Part shown: positions 1 to 64,000 of the stretch, in pieces
Position numbering within the stretch: the stretch's first letter is position 1
Layout: every line of letters begins with the position of its first letter
NCBI GenBank assembly: GCA_036898135.1
Contig: CM072511.1
Location: 76,425,111-76,489,110, forward strand
Origin: Oncomelania hupensis
Taxonomy: Eukaryota; Mollusca; Gastropoda; Littorinimorpha; Pomatiopsidae
Length of the DNA stretch: 64,000 nt
Reading direction: 5' to 3'
Notes under the pieces: generated by a model
Databases searched by the model: none
Told to the model about the DNA's origin: nothing
What the model saw: the letters and a program-made list of their open reading frames with translations, nothing else
Made by a program: the position numbers and the translations under genes

Positions 1-1272
1 TTGCATTCAGTGTAATAATATTTTCACAGTCTGTAATAGGGGTTTCCCACACCACTGTACTGTTATCGGGCAGATTACCTCTTTGGAGATTTGTTTATGA
101 AACCATTGCAACAGATATCTTATTTAAAGTTGAACATCCAGCGCTACAATTAAATCAGCAGTTGTCTGAACTACTTATTGACACATTTTATATTTTATGG
201 TCCTTGTATTTATTGATTAAAACACAAAGTAAACTTTTTCATCGGGCACGTCAATGCCTTGTTTCTATTTTCTCAACAGGTCAAAGGCAAGATTGCCTCA
301 GCGCCTTGATTGTGAAAAATACTAAATTGCAATTATTGCTATCACAGTTTATACTAACAACATTTACAGCAAAAATACATCGAATTATGTCTGATTTTCT
401 ACCAAAATCACGCCTAATCTGACTCCAAACGTACCCAGGTCGACTCATTCATGTTCACTGCCATTTTGACACAGACTGAGAAGAACAACCAATGGCTGTG
501 CTCGTTTCTTTCAAAAGCTACGAGGCCCTGCTGAGGTTACAAGGATATCGTGTAGACCATTAGAAAGAGCGAAAATCAGCGTTTTCAAAAAGTATATGCT
601 TTGTATGCTTATTTGTGCGCTTTTTGGTCGAAAATGACTCCTAAAATTTGTTTTTTGTGATTTAGACTTATTTTTTTTAAATTACAGGCAAAATTAATAT
701 CAGTTTGAAGGGAATTATCTGCACTCTCTTTCTGTGCTATTTTTAGCTTTGTACATTGAATGGGGAGACGTAGCCAGCGCAAGGAACGCACCGTGTGTTT
801 TTTGTATCACTCGGCAAGCCACGCTCACAGCAAGAAATAACCATCCAGAGCCTTTTTTTAAAAAATTGTCAAAAATCACTCATTCTACATACAGCAAACA
901 GAAATACATCATTGGAAAGGGTAAAACTTAAACTTTTTTGCAGTACAAATAATGTGGTAGTGCATGCACAAATTCATTCGTGGGAATGCAACTGAAAAAC
1001 AGTTGCTGAAGCGTTAGTCTTACAGTTCAAGACATCGCCTGCCGGTACCTAACATCATAAATCACTTCATTGAAATTAGATTCTTCATCATGTGCACTTT
1101 CTTAATGAGCAAGTAAGAGTTTATTGGTTAAATTTTTTTTAAAAGCTATTCAAGTTTATTTAAACTCGCACACGTAGCAGAAAAATAAACATTTTCAAAA
1201 GTGTTAATTTTCTTGGCGGTGTTGTGACTCAGCTTTATTGTAACGAAGAAAAACAAGAAATCATAGACTATT
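1..1272. other. No gene recognised
   Basis: AT-rich non-coding sequence. Short open frames here (for example near 162-422 and 734-995) show no domain, conserved motif or splice-supported coding pattern. Confidence 0.5.
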
Positions 1273-1889
1273 GGGGATCTATGCATAAAACCGGTCTATT
1301 TTAGTTTGGAACTATGTTATAGTTCAGAACTCTGTAGTTGTACTATTTATTTTCATATTCCGGTATACACCACGATGGAATAGGTCAAGACTCAAACTAA
1401 ATGTTGATAGTACTGAACTATCCTTTAAAATCCTCAAAGAGAGGCTACTCCGCCACGTCAAGCCTGGTTATTATGCAGGTTTGATGTAATGTACTTTAGC
1501 CTCCCCTCCTTTTTCAGAGCAGGATGGGGCCCCCATGCGTAATAGAGATGGCCGAGGCATACGTTGCCATTGTCTGTCTCTGTGATTTCAAAACTGGTAT
1601 ATCGTGGCAGATGATGCCTTCTCATAACTTTTGGTCATTGTTAAAATTTTCCAGTGGATGCTGCTCTGTCGCGAAAAACGCAATTTCGACGCTGTACAAC
1701 CATATTGATTTTGGCTTTAGTAGTAGTAGTCCCGATCGGAGGATGGCTAAATTCAAGGCTGTTTAGTAAGTATTTTAGGATGGAACTTTTCGTAGGCCGC
1801 TTTCCTGCATACTGGATTACCGCCAATAGAACCGAACTAAGCTATAGTGCGGAACTAACCATTTAGTCCTTTTTTATGCATAGATCTCC
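1273..1889. mobile_element. MITE-like element with GGRGATCTATGCATAAAA inverted termini
   Basis: The left end at 1273 reads GGGGATCTATGCATAAAA; the reverse complement of the right end (to 1889) reads GGAGATCTATGCATAAAA. The similarity continues imperfectly inward through a GTTT/GGAACTA.. and TAGTTC.. stretch of about 60 bp. A clear target-site duplication is not visible (flanking TA on both sides is possible). No transposase is recognised inside. Confidence 0.6.
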
Positions 1890-2400
1890 TAACTATCTGC
1901 AAGCATAAAAATTATCAAAATCGGCTCAGCCCAATTTTAGATACAGTGCAATACATGTTTACCAAATGGTGAAGCACAGTGACCTTGACCTTTGAAAAAA
2001 ATCAGAAATACAAATGATCTAACATGCTTAGCAGTAGTTAATGCAAAGTAAAGATGGTGAATTTTGGTTCAGTCATTCTGAATAATGCAATTCATATTAT
2101 TTTGAAGTGACTTTGACCATAAACTGTGAGATAGTCCAAACTGTAGTGGAGGTGATCAATTGATCTTTCATATGGGCAAGGTTCAGAAAAGGAGTTGAGA
2201 AATTGTGACACATAAAAAGACCTGGTCTATGGAAAAGAGAATGCAGAGTATGAAAATAACACATAAATGCAACAACACAAAGGATATTTGACCAAACGAG
2301 ACATTTTAACTGCACAAAAATTTTGTTAAGTAGATTAAAACTTTTGTGCATAACATCTTCTCATGTCACAAACTAAATCAACTGCCATAGATGCACTAGT
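1890..2400. repeat. Degenerate 'accttgacctttg' dispersed-repeat fragment
   Basis: It shares phrases with the copies at 27870-28445 and 32022-33033, including the gtgaccttgacctttga run, 'atggtgaattttggttcag' and 'gaccataaactgtgagatagtcc'. It is a fragment of the Helentron-like repeat family described at 32022. Confidence 0.55.
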
Positions 2401-2526
2401 AGTACTGAAAACTAAAACCTAAAGGCATGGAAACAATGAAGCAATCTATAAATCTATATTTAGTAATCTATAAATATTTGGAAGCAAATTTGCATTTAAA
2501 TCCAGTTTAACTGAAGAGCTGGAAGA

Positions 2527-2655
2527 AAACTTGCACATGAAATTACACACCAGAACGGGACATTTGCGTTACAACTTGTCAGACAGTCTAAGTCGCCAAA
2601 CATGTAACTTGCACATAAAATTACACACCAGAACGGGACATTTGTGTTACAACTC
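2527..2655. repeat. 48-bp unit repeated twice about 80 bp apart
   Basis: The unit beginning AACTTGCACATRAAATTAC and ending GGGACATTTGYGTTACAACT occurs at about 2527-2575 and 2606-2655, separated by unrelated sequence. No function is apparent. Confidence 0.6.
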
Positions 2656-2756
2656 AAGGGGGTAGGGAATGGATTTTCTTCAATACATAGAGGAAGAAAT
2701 CTGTTAAAAAGGAGGTACATTGCTGAGGCAAAACAAGAGCAAGGCATACAACTACA

Positions 2757-4310
2757 GGGTTCGTACGCTCCTTGAACCTCCTTGAATCTCCTTGAATTTT
2801 CTATGTCATGTTCAAGAGCCCTTGAATCTCCTAGATAAATGCCAAATTGTCTCAGCTCCTTGAAAACTCCTTGAAATTTCAACCAGTGTATCTATCCATT
2901 GCTTGACCTAGAGATTTTATAATTGTCAAGTTTTCAAGAAAGGCCATTGAAAATTAAAAATTTATAAAACAAAACTTATAATATTATTTGTGTTGTCAAC
3001 TGTTCGACGATTGTAACTTTTGTCGTCTGCTAATGATAAGGGAAGTAACCACCACTGGAAATTGTTGATTTCCTTGCTGTCACGCACGCGCAGTTGTCGG
3101 TTTCCGTACATTCTTCGTTCTAACACGCGGTGTACAGAAAGTACGAAAACACTGAAAAGGACAGCGAAACCGCGCGTGTTTGTTTACTGAATCAGAATGG
3201 GTAAAAATGCCTGGAGGCGATTGTGTGTTGAATCCTTTGTGGTTATCGAAATCTGAATATGCAGGGTGGCTGCTTGAAAAGAAAGGGAATAAGCATGCGT
3301 GTTTCTGCCGCGTCTGCCAGAAAATTATCGACGTGAAAGTGATGTGTTAGACCAGCTGTTCAGCACACACATGAAAGCAAAAAAGGACTATCAAGATCTT
3401 TGGGCTGTTGTGAGGCAGTTGTTACATTTGTTCCATGGGCAAGCAACTGTCGAGAGAAGATACTCAATCAACTAAGAGACCAGCACTGAAAATCTCTCCT
3501 AGCCGTCCTTGGTTGCTCGCCGACAAGTGCTAAACGGTATCAGGAAAATTGGTGGAATCGACAAGGTGGACATCACCAAGGAGCTGCTATTATCAGCATC
3601 TTCTGCAAGGAGAAAGTACCACGACTACCTTGAACAACAAAAGAAAGACCAGGAACAGGCACAAGCGGCAAAGAAGAGGAACGGCCTAGGAAGACTGTTG
3701 CTGATGTAAGAGAGAAAAAAAGAAGAATGGAGAAGGAGGCTCAGCACCTGACTCAAAAGGCAGACAAGCTTGCTGAACAAGAGGGTGTGCTGAGACTCTT
3801 GACTCGGGTCAAATACGCTGAGGAGCAAATCCAAGGAAATAAAGATCCAGCTGGAAAAGATTTCCTGTCAGATTGATGAAGAATTGGAAAAACTGAAATA
3901 TTATAACTGAAAACTCATTCATCTGTATGAAGTATATTATATATTAACCGGTGGTGGTACCTCTTTCTGACTTTTTACAGTTCTCTAACTTTTGTCTAAG
4001 GACAACATGCTTCACAATTATTGTTTAAATGGGTATAGACTCCGTAATCTGCATCATCATTATAACTGCAACTTTATCGACATGCAATATTTATGCGTGT
4101 AGATTTCATGATCAATATCAACATCAGTATCACCAGATTCATGACTGCAAACAATTTATGGATATCACTGGGTATGAGATGTTATCCTTTATTTTGACTA
4201 CTAATCAATTCTTATGTGCGTTTACAATTTTTAAAAAACTTGAATTTGTGGAAAAACTCCTTGAAATCTCCTTGAAAACTCCTTGAATTTTTTACAATAA
4301 TTTGAGTATG
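2757..4310 (+). mobile_element. Degenerate hAT-like DNA transposon
   Basis: The left end GGTTCGTAC followed by tandem CTCCTTGAA subterminal motifs is mirrored at the right end, where CTCCTTGAAA motifs are followed by GTATGAACC. GGTTCRTAC is thus a short inverted terminus. The body carries the N- and C-terminal pieces of one transposase-like protein (see next entry). The flanks share AACTA, a possible decayed 8-bp duplication. Confidence 0.55.
3207..3905 (+). pseudogene. hAT-like transposase remnant (N-terminal zinc-binding piece joined to C-terminal dimerisation piece)
   Basis: From 3207 the frame reads LNPLWLSKSEYAGWLLEKK then ACFCRVCQK, a Trp/Leu plus CxxC start typical of zinc-binding N-termini of hAT-related proteins. 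It stops at 3350. After a frame break, about 3436-3470 reads FHGQATVERRYSIN, resembling the 'G.A.VERxFS.N' stretch near the C-terminus of hAT dimerisation domains. It continues with SLVARRQVLNGIRKIGG, ITKELLLSASSARRKYHDYL and a Lys/Glu-rich coiled tail to about 3905. The whole catalytic middle is missing, so this is an internally deleted, frame-shifted copy. Family placement rests on motif recall and is moderate. Confidence 0.5.
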
Positions 4311-5547
4311 AACCATGAACTAACAAAAAGCAGTTTTTTAGTATCTGATCAAAATACAACTTTTCAGTTCCGGGCAATTTACACTGCAAATATAAGTATA
4401 ACGCTCTTCGATCCTGACGCTTTGTATACTCGTCCAGCACTTTGATGACTTTTGATTACATATTCCTGGCCACTTCCAGTCTTCTCCAAGTATCAACCCC
4501 AACTATTCTCATCAGTACTCGTGACCTGTAAACAGCAAATTGTTATGAATTAAAATAAATCTCCCATGCTTCCAGGTTTCTTTTTAATTTACATGGTGGT
4601 TATCGAAACGCATGCAGCAATGGAGAAAATAGCTGGCTATCTCTGATCAGCTTATTTCCCAACTCAAAATGTGTGTTCATAATTTTACACAATGCTATGC
4701 GGTGGGTCTGGTCATGAAGTTATGTAGAGTCACATAGGAATGGCAAAATACATGCACTTATTGCTAAAGTCCAGCAGTTATCAATCACATGTGGAACAAA
4801 ACTAGCTTCATTAATTATTATAATGTCAAATACCTTATTTGAAGAGCTCTGGTTGAAAAATAATGGTGTATACATGTAACCCCCATTTTGATACAGGTTT
4901 GCTTTGACAAAGAATGTCAAGTTATGCACAAGGTGTGGAACAAAATAGTGTGTTTGAGTTGTTGATATTTTTTAATCATCTTTTGAATGTTAATAATGGT
5001 GTGTATTTCTTAAAAGACAAAGTATCACAAATGTTAAAATAAAATAAAAAAACGAATTGTGCTCATAATTTCACAATATCCACTTACTGTCTGGTTTTGG
5101 AAGTCTAAGAAAAATTTTCTCATTACGAATAGAAGAAACGTATGTGGGATACATTTATACATATTACTTCAGAATAATCCTAAAGTGGGAAAAAATATAT
5201 TACTTTTTTTTTTTTCCAAGATGGTTCAGTTCGTCACTTTACACGATTTTTAGAATGCAGAATTTGTCACTAGCGGTGTGACGTTATGCACGGGGCTGGT
5301 ATCACAAAAAATAAAACCTGTAGAGACCACAACCAGAAAGAAATCAAATATAATGTTATAAAAACATTTGTGATGCATAATTATTAGTCTTTATTAATCT
5401 GTGAAAAGATATATTCGATCATTTAAACAAAATACAAAATAGCAAAACACCTAAGATGAAGATGTTTTGGGTTGTGAAGTTACGCACACAAACAACTTGA
5501 CCAAAAAAACAAATTACCACAGGAATTTATTTGGCTAGAGGTGTGTT
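4311..5547. other. No gene recognised
   Basis: AT-rich sequence with several short open frames lacking motifs. No repeat ends or splice-supported exon seen. Confidence 0.45.
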
Positions 5548-8316
5548 TAGCAAGATCCACATGAGAGACAACATCATAGGAACCTGGAATGTCAGGACGT
5601 TAACTAGACCACTATCAATGGAATATTTTAGGTATCAGCGAACTGCGCTGGTGAAACAATGACCGATAAAGGCCACAAGCTTAATTTCAGTGGGAGAGAT
5701 GACAGGCACGAACACTGCGTTGGATTCTTGGTCCACAGAGACTTTCTAGCCACTGTCATGAGTTGCCACCCATTCTCCAGAGCAGCCCCTTTCAACGTCA
5801 CCATCATCCAGGCCTGTACCCCAACATTAGACTATGACAACAGCGAGGATTTCTATGAACATCTACAGGCTGCCCTTGACCAGGTGCCAAAGAAGGACAT
5901 AGTCATAGTGCAAGGCAACTGGAATGCCAAAGTTGGCCAAGATGCGCACCACAACTGGGGAGACACATGTGGACCCCACTACAACAAATGTGGACCCCAC
6001 TACAACAACGAGACAAAAGACAGGGGTCTGAGACTAGGAGTTTGCCAGATACAACAATCTGATACTGGCAAACATGCTTGGTTTCCACAAAATATCCAGA
6101 TGATGGACATGGCACAGTCCCAGCGGGAAGCATCACAACCAGATAGACTACATCATGGTCAAGAAACGCTTCAGATCAAGCGTCACAACCAGATCGACTA
6201 CATCATGGTCAAGAAATGTTTCAGATCAAGCATCAACATTGGCAGGACACGCACTTTTCCAGGAGCAGACATCGGAAGTGACCACGATCTCGTCATGATG
6301 TCCTTCCGGCTCCATTTGATGAGAGTAAACACAGCAATGTGCACTATGAGACTGAAGTTCGATTTGGACAAACTGCAAGACCCGGAGGTGGCAGAAATAG
6401 TTCAAGCTACAATTGGAGGGAAATTTACACCACTGCTCATTTTGGGGGCTGGTGAAGTAGACATCCACACCATGACCACCACCTTCAACTCAGCTGTGAC
6501 AGACGGATGCCACCCCTGAGATCCTTGGAAAGCAACTCCCAAAGAAGAAACCGTGGATCACACCTGAACTTTTGGATTTATGTGATAAACGAAGAGAGAT
6601 GAAAAAGAAAAAGAACTCCTCACAGGGAGCTGATGCCTACTGACAAATTAACAAGGACATCCGAAAAGGCATGGGCACAGCAAATGAAGAACTGGATAGA
6701 AGATCAATGCCAGGAAATAGAGAACAGTCTGAACAAGAACAACAGCAAGAAGGCCTACTACTACTAGACAGTGAAGTGGCTGACAAGTGTTAAACAGCCC
6801 AAAGTCTCCACGATCCAAAGCAAGTCTGGCATATGCCTTACAGAAGAACAAGAAGTCTTGGATAGATGGACCGAGTACTGCTCTGACCTTTACAACCACA
6901 CACCAAATGGAGACCCATCAGTTCTAGCATATCGAACAGAAGAAAAAGAAATCCTTCCAATTCTCCGAGAAGTTAAGGCAGCAGTGCATTCGCTGAAGAA
7001 AGTGAAGTCATTGGAAGTGGACAACATACCCGCGGAATTGCTTCAAGCAGGGGGAAAAGCGATGATTGACGTCCTCACCATTATCTGTAATAAGATCTGG
7101 CAGAGTGGGGAGTGGCCTACACCATGGACCCAGGCGCGTATCATCACACTTGCCAAAAAAGGTAACCTTCAGGAGTGTGAAAAATTACCGCACCATCAGC
7201 CTCATCAGCCATCCCAGCAAAATAATAGTCAACAGGTTGAAACCCCAAGCTGAACAAATCATAGCTGAAAAGCAAGCAGGATTCAGAGCAGGATGAAGTA
7301 CCACTGAACAGATTTTCAACCTTGGAATAATCTACAAGAAATACCTATAGCACCAACAACATCTATATCATGCGTTTGTAGACTTAAAGAAGGCCTTTGA
7401 CCGAGTCTGGCATGCATCTCTGTAGGCAACCATGAAAGTGTACAACATCAGCCCTAAAATTATTGAAGTCATCAAAAGCTTATATAAGACTACCAGTGCA
7501 GTCCTCCACAACAGCTCCATCGGAAACTGGTTCAGAACAACAATCAGTGTATGTCAAGGATGCGTACTCTCTCCAACACTCTTCAACATTTTCATAGAGC
7601 ACATTATATCAGATGCCCTTGCAGATCATGAAGGGACAGTTATTATAGAGGGTATAGCTATCTTCAGCCTCCGTTTTGGGGATGACATTGATGGATTGGA
7701 ATGAGAGGAACAAGAACTTGAACCGCTGGAGCCTGTGGAATGGAAATAAGTGCAGAAAATACCAAAATGATGACCAACAGCACCAATGGCATCAACATGG
7801 ACATCAAAGTCCAAGGCCAATCCCTCAACACAAGGCATAGTTTCAAATATTTAAGAGCCATTGTATCAGACAATGGGTCCCGACAGGAAGTCCTCTCCAG
7901 GATCGCACAAACAATTGCTGCCCTGACAAAGTTGAAGCCCATTTGGAAAGACAGGACCATCAGTCTACATGTCAAGGTAAGGCTGCTAAACTTCCTTGTC
8001 ATCTCCATCTTCCTATATGATTGCGAAACATGGACCCTCACAGCAGGTCAACAACGAAGAGTACAAAGCATGGGGATGAGGTGCTACAGAAGACTTCTGG
8101 GCATTTCTTATACCCAGCACATCACCGACGAAGTCCGAAATGCCATCACACAAGCCGTTGAACAACATGATGACATGCTCACAATGAAACGGAAACTCCG
8201 ATGGTATGGCCACGTCACCAGAGCATCAGACCTTGCAAAGACCATCCTCCAAGGCATGGTGCAAGGAAGCAGAAGTAGAAGGAGACAGAAAAAATGATGG
8301 GAGGACAACATTCAAA
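5548..8316 (+). mobile_element. RTE-type LINE copy A (long, 3'-truncated, inactivated)
   Basis: The start reads NIIGTWNVRTL, the usual beginning of the apurinic-like endonuclease domain in RTE/BovB-type LINEs. The endonuclease continues with GNWNAKVG (about 5917), NQIDYIMV and GADIGSDHDLV (about 6260-6300, the catalytic SDH). The reverse transcriptase follows: the thumb-side linker, DNIPAELLQAGG, QAGFRAG, a DLKKAFDRVWHA-type segment at 7380-7420, and a FGDD-like box near 7675. It closes with the C-terminal RWYGHVTR domain. There are several frame breaks and stops. Two local tandem duplications lie in the endonuclease (about 5970-6005 and 6128-6235). The copy stops inside WEDNI at 8316, where a different repeat begins. 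Confidence 0.85.
5659..6519 (+). pseudogene. Endonuclease (EEP) portion of LINE copy A
   Basis: An open frame of 286 residues covering most of an exonuclease-endonuclease-phosphatase domain. Seen: FNVTIIQACTPT, EDFYEHLQAALDQVP, VIVQGNWNAKVG, NQIDYIMV, GADIGSDHDLVMM. In RTE-type LINEs this nuclease nicks target DNA to prime reverse transcription. The N-terminal strands lie in another frame upstream, and repeat-like insertions (GPHYNKCGPHYN) interrupt it, so it is unlikely to be active. Confidence 0.8.
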
Positions 8317-8546
8317 GCCATGAGTGTTGCTTGATCAGTAATGTCAAGGTCATTCCAAGGTAATTTTGTGTGTGTCATAATACAACTTTTGAGGTAGTTT
8401 ATTTGTTCGTACATGAGTGTATTAGGAGTCAGAGGTCAAGATTAAGAGCATCGAAAGATCAAAGTCAGAATAAAGGCATTTAATGTTAAAATATTTCACG
8501 TTCAATGAGGAGCATGTGAGTCATATGGGCTTTGCCCTTTTAGTTG
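8317..8546 (+). repeat. 3' fragment of the Helentron-like 'aaggtcaaggtcac' repeat
   Basis: It contains gtcaaggtcattccaagg and cagaggtcaagat, and ends AGCATGTGAGTCATATGGGCTTTGCCC-type sequence. The CATGTGAGT box is followed by the GGGC-TTT-GCCC hairpin and TTTAG/T. It abuts the broken 3' end of LINE copy A. Confidence 0.65.
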
Positions 8547-9232
8547 TGATGTTTCTGTTAATGTTATAAATTTTATGGTACATGTAGTTGTGACTGATCT
8601 TGTGTGTACATGCGTATTTTTTGTTTAGCTGTGAGCATGCCCTTTGTGTGTGCGAGTGCGTGTGTATGTTGCTATTGCATACTATTGCATACTTATTCTG
8701 TTACCAGCGACATGCCAGATTGTTATTTATTTTAAAACGGATTTCCTGAATTCTTGACTTGGTAATGTGTTTAGACATTTTCTGTGCCACTGTTGGTCCA
8801 GGAATAGCTCATTTAGTATCAAATATGCAACAGGCTTTTGTTAAAGAGGTTATGGATTCGATCCCAAGATCACAACATTTAGCTGGCTGTAATTATAAAG
8901 TTTAGAAAAAAATAATAAAAACGCAACAAAACAAACAAGTACTTTGACTCCTTTTAAGGGGGGCTGAAATTTATTGACTGTACTGGTTCATGAAACCCCT
9001 ACCAATATACCGTGTTGAGGATCACTGCACTGCAATTTACCTTCCCATTACTAGCTGCTGCTGCTGCTGGCAGAATGCACAGGAAACACAGAAATTCAGG
9101 TTAAGCAGAATACATGAGGTAGCACAATACAATATAATGCATGCAATTATGTACTGATGAAAAATACATCTTGTTCTATTATTTGTTCAATCCATGACAA
9201 ACATGTGGTATAATTGTAACTTCTGTGTTCAG
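8547..9232. other. No gene recognised (upstream intron of host gene)
   Basis: Non-coding AT-rich sequence with a short CTG run (about 9055-9070). It ends in the acceptor of host exon a. Confidence 0.5.
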
Positions 9233-62409
<53,177 letters not shown>

Positions 62410-62420
62410 CATATTCCCTA

Positions 62421-62426
62421 AATAAA
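62421..62426 (+). promoter_or_regulatory. AATAAA, possible poly(A) signal of the host gene
   Basis: The hexamer lies 12 bp after the TAG stop. If used, the 3' UTR would be unusually short. It may therefore be coincidental, or mark a short isoform made when the GTAATG donor at 62401 is not spliced. Confidence 0.35.
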
Positions 62427-63228
62427 ACTTATTTGCAATCAGGATGTGTTGACCAGTGTTGAGACTTTGTCAGGATTTATAATCTCTCTGTTCCTACTTA
62501 AAATTAGATCTCGAGACTGAAGCTCGATAAATAACTGCCAGAACAGACAGATGATAAATCAGTATACTGTTGACACTTTGAACAACGATTTTTAAATGTA
62601 TGTAAAAGAGTTGTGTAATTTACAGGGATTTCATTAAATTAATAGAAAAGTTAATGTTCACGAAATCCCTGTGTGAAACAGTAACTTTATGAAATCCCTA
62701 GCATTTACAGGAATTTAATTAAATGACTGATTTCAAGAAACTCATGTAACATATGCTCTTCCGGCGTCAGTTTTTTGTGATGCGATTAGAAGGAAATATT
62801 TATGTTGGAAGATGTGGGTGATGTGGAAAGGAAAGACACACTTTCACTCCAGAAAGTTCTCTTAGTCAATGAGGGAAAAAGACGGTGGTAGAATTCAAGA
62901 CTTTACTCATTGAAAATCTTGAATATGTCAACCAGAATGTTACTGAAAATAAAACAAAAACTAATAAGTTTCTGTCTTATCAAAATATAAAATTATTATA
63001 CATTAAAAGGCTAAAAGAATTATTAAACTTGTACAATAATTATTTTTAGAAATGTGAAATCTCGTACTCATATAAGACTTGATTAATTATAAGTGAATCA
63101 ATCAAGGATACTCAACAAAAGATAAGTTGACTTTTGTTTTATGTAGTGAAATGTAAACAAAAAACAAAACAAATGACCTTCCGGGCTATGTCAAAACTAA
63201 ATAAGTTCAAAAGTGAGCACATTTTTTA
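62427..63228. other. No gene recognised; small hairpin at 62623-62672
   Basis: Downstream of the last visible host exon. CAGGGATTTC ... GAAATCCCTG forms an imperfect 50-bp hairpin; otherwise AT-rich. Confidence 0.5.
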
Positions 63229-63975
63229 TTCGCATGCATGTATAGCAATGTGAGTCTTAAATACTTGCCTGCTGCTGCAGACCTGCCTACTCTCCTACTT
63301 TTGGCGGGAGACTCACGCTTTTGACATGTCTAGAAATACATATTATTCAATCTTTATTGTTTGCAAACACGTCCTGGTCATATGCCAATGCCATGTCCCA
63401 TTGTTATTATATAATGTCTCCCGCTTTTACTCTGAGGGGGGTAGGCAGGTCTGCTGCTGCCATTTTTGTTCTTTTTTTTTTTTGCAAATATGTGTGAGAG
63501 GGGTCCTAAATAGTCCAAAAAAGCTATTAAAAAAAATGTTTTATGTGTCCGTGTGTTTGTTCGTCTGTGCAAAACTTGCAAGTGGCATAATTTCTCCGAG
63601 TTTATTTATTCTATTTCAGCCAATGTAGGATAGTGTATAAGATCTCAAAATTGATCAGTGAATGAATGACTTCACTACAATGTAAAGGTCAAGGTCAGCA
63701 AATAGGTCAAACAAAAATGATACTTTTTCACAAAATTTCACGTTTTTGTTATTTATATTGAACCAAATTCTTTGATGCTTGGTAGATATCAATGAGGCAC
63801 AAATGCTATGCAAATTTGGTCAACCTCGCTCCAAGGTCAAGGTCATGGAGCAGCCCAAAGTGGTTTATTTGGGTACTTTGAAGTGGCCTTGACCCAAAAC
63901 TTTAAGAAGTCCAATATGTATGTAGAGAAAAAAGATTGATATTTCAAAACAACGTTTTTGCATTGATCTTATAAT
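63229..63975 (+). mobile_element. Helentron-like repeat with a nested hAT MITE
   Basis: 5' start ATTCGCATGCATGTATAGCAATGTGAGTC resembles the 32022 start. After the MITE it continues 'gcaaatatgtgtgag...cctaaatagtccaaaa', 'gtaaaggtcaaggtcagc' and 'tactttgaagtggccttgac' to the end of the window, where it gives way to (AAT)n. Confidence 0.65.
63279..63452. mobile_element. 174-bp hAT MITE with AGACCTGCCTAC termini
   Basis: Ends AGACCTGCCTACTCTCC and, at the right, GGGGGTAGGCAGGTCT. Flanked by a perfect 8-bp duplication GCTGCTGC (63271-63278, 63453-63460). Shares termini with the elements at 10561 and 41007. Confidence 0.85.
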
Positions 63976-64000
63976 AATAATAATGATAATAATGCATGCT

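Noticed and set aside
7626..8213. Minus-strand open frames over the RTE reverse transcriptase
   Set aside because: Shadows of the RT coding strand; the same frames recur in other copies only through DNA homology.

Overview
This is nuclear DNA from an animal, most likely a marine mollusc or a related lophotrochozoan. The sequence shows AT-rich non-coding DNA, GT-AG introns, many microsatellites and very dense transposable elements. These include RTE-type and CR1/L2-type LINEs, hAT, piggyBac, P, Harbinger, Tigger and DIRS elements, a tRNA/5S-like SINE, and the 'aaggtcaaggtcac' repeats that I associate with mollusc genomes. The taxon is an inference. No bacterial operon, CRISPR array or rRNA operon is present.

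One host gene runs the length of the window on the + strand. Eight coding exons can be placed at 9233-9342, 9643-9711, 30647-30671, 38571-38720, 43060-43190, 47910-48180, 56898-56919 and 61221-62409. Every splice junction has AG/GT borders and the reading phase is conserved across all seven introns. The predicted partial protein (654 residues visible; the 5' end and start codon were not found) has an acidic stretch, two U1/matrin-type C2H2 zinc fingers, a Lys/Glu-rich charged linker, a short tandem FGRGG-type repeat, and a C-terminal array of five exact-period 27-residue helical-looking repeats. Two exons are micro-exons of 25 and 22 bp. I do not recognise a named gene; the architecture suggests an RNA- or dsRNA-binding nuclear protein.

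The 21-kb intron between exons 2 and 3 (9.7-30.6 kb) is mostly nested transposons. It holds a hAT-like element (10561-12890) containing a chimeric retroposon and a piggyBac-type element. It also holds an RTE LINE copy (13.6-17.2 kb) split by a P-like element with a THAP-domain exon, a pair of inverted RTE copies (22.7-24.9 kb), and decayed transposase exons. Between 30.7 and 47.9 kb there are a complete-looking Helentron-type non-autonomous element (32022-33033), a CR1/L2-like LINE split by a Tigger element, a Harbinger element with a perfect palindrome at its deletion junction, a hAT element, and a LINE split by a 2.3-kb DNA element.

The intron at 48.2-56.9 kb contains a (TA)n cruciform palindrome, a SINE with a combined tRNA-like/5S-like head, and a three-level nest. 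In the nest a hAT-type element (50241-56797) contains a CAGGGGCGGATC-ended element (50685-56391), which contains a 5,077-bp DIRS-1-type retrotransposon (51087-56163). The DIRS copy keeps intact gag-like and RT/RNase H frames, inverted terminal repeats and the diagnostic internal complementary region, but has no room for a tyrosine recombinase. The 3' 1.6 kb after the last host exon holds a possible poly(A) signal and another Helentron-type repeat carrying a small hAT MITE.

The 'genes' other than the host gene are transposon remnants. They act on the host locus mainly by expanding its introns. All assignments come from reading the sequence; no database search was run.
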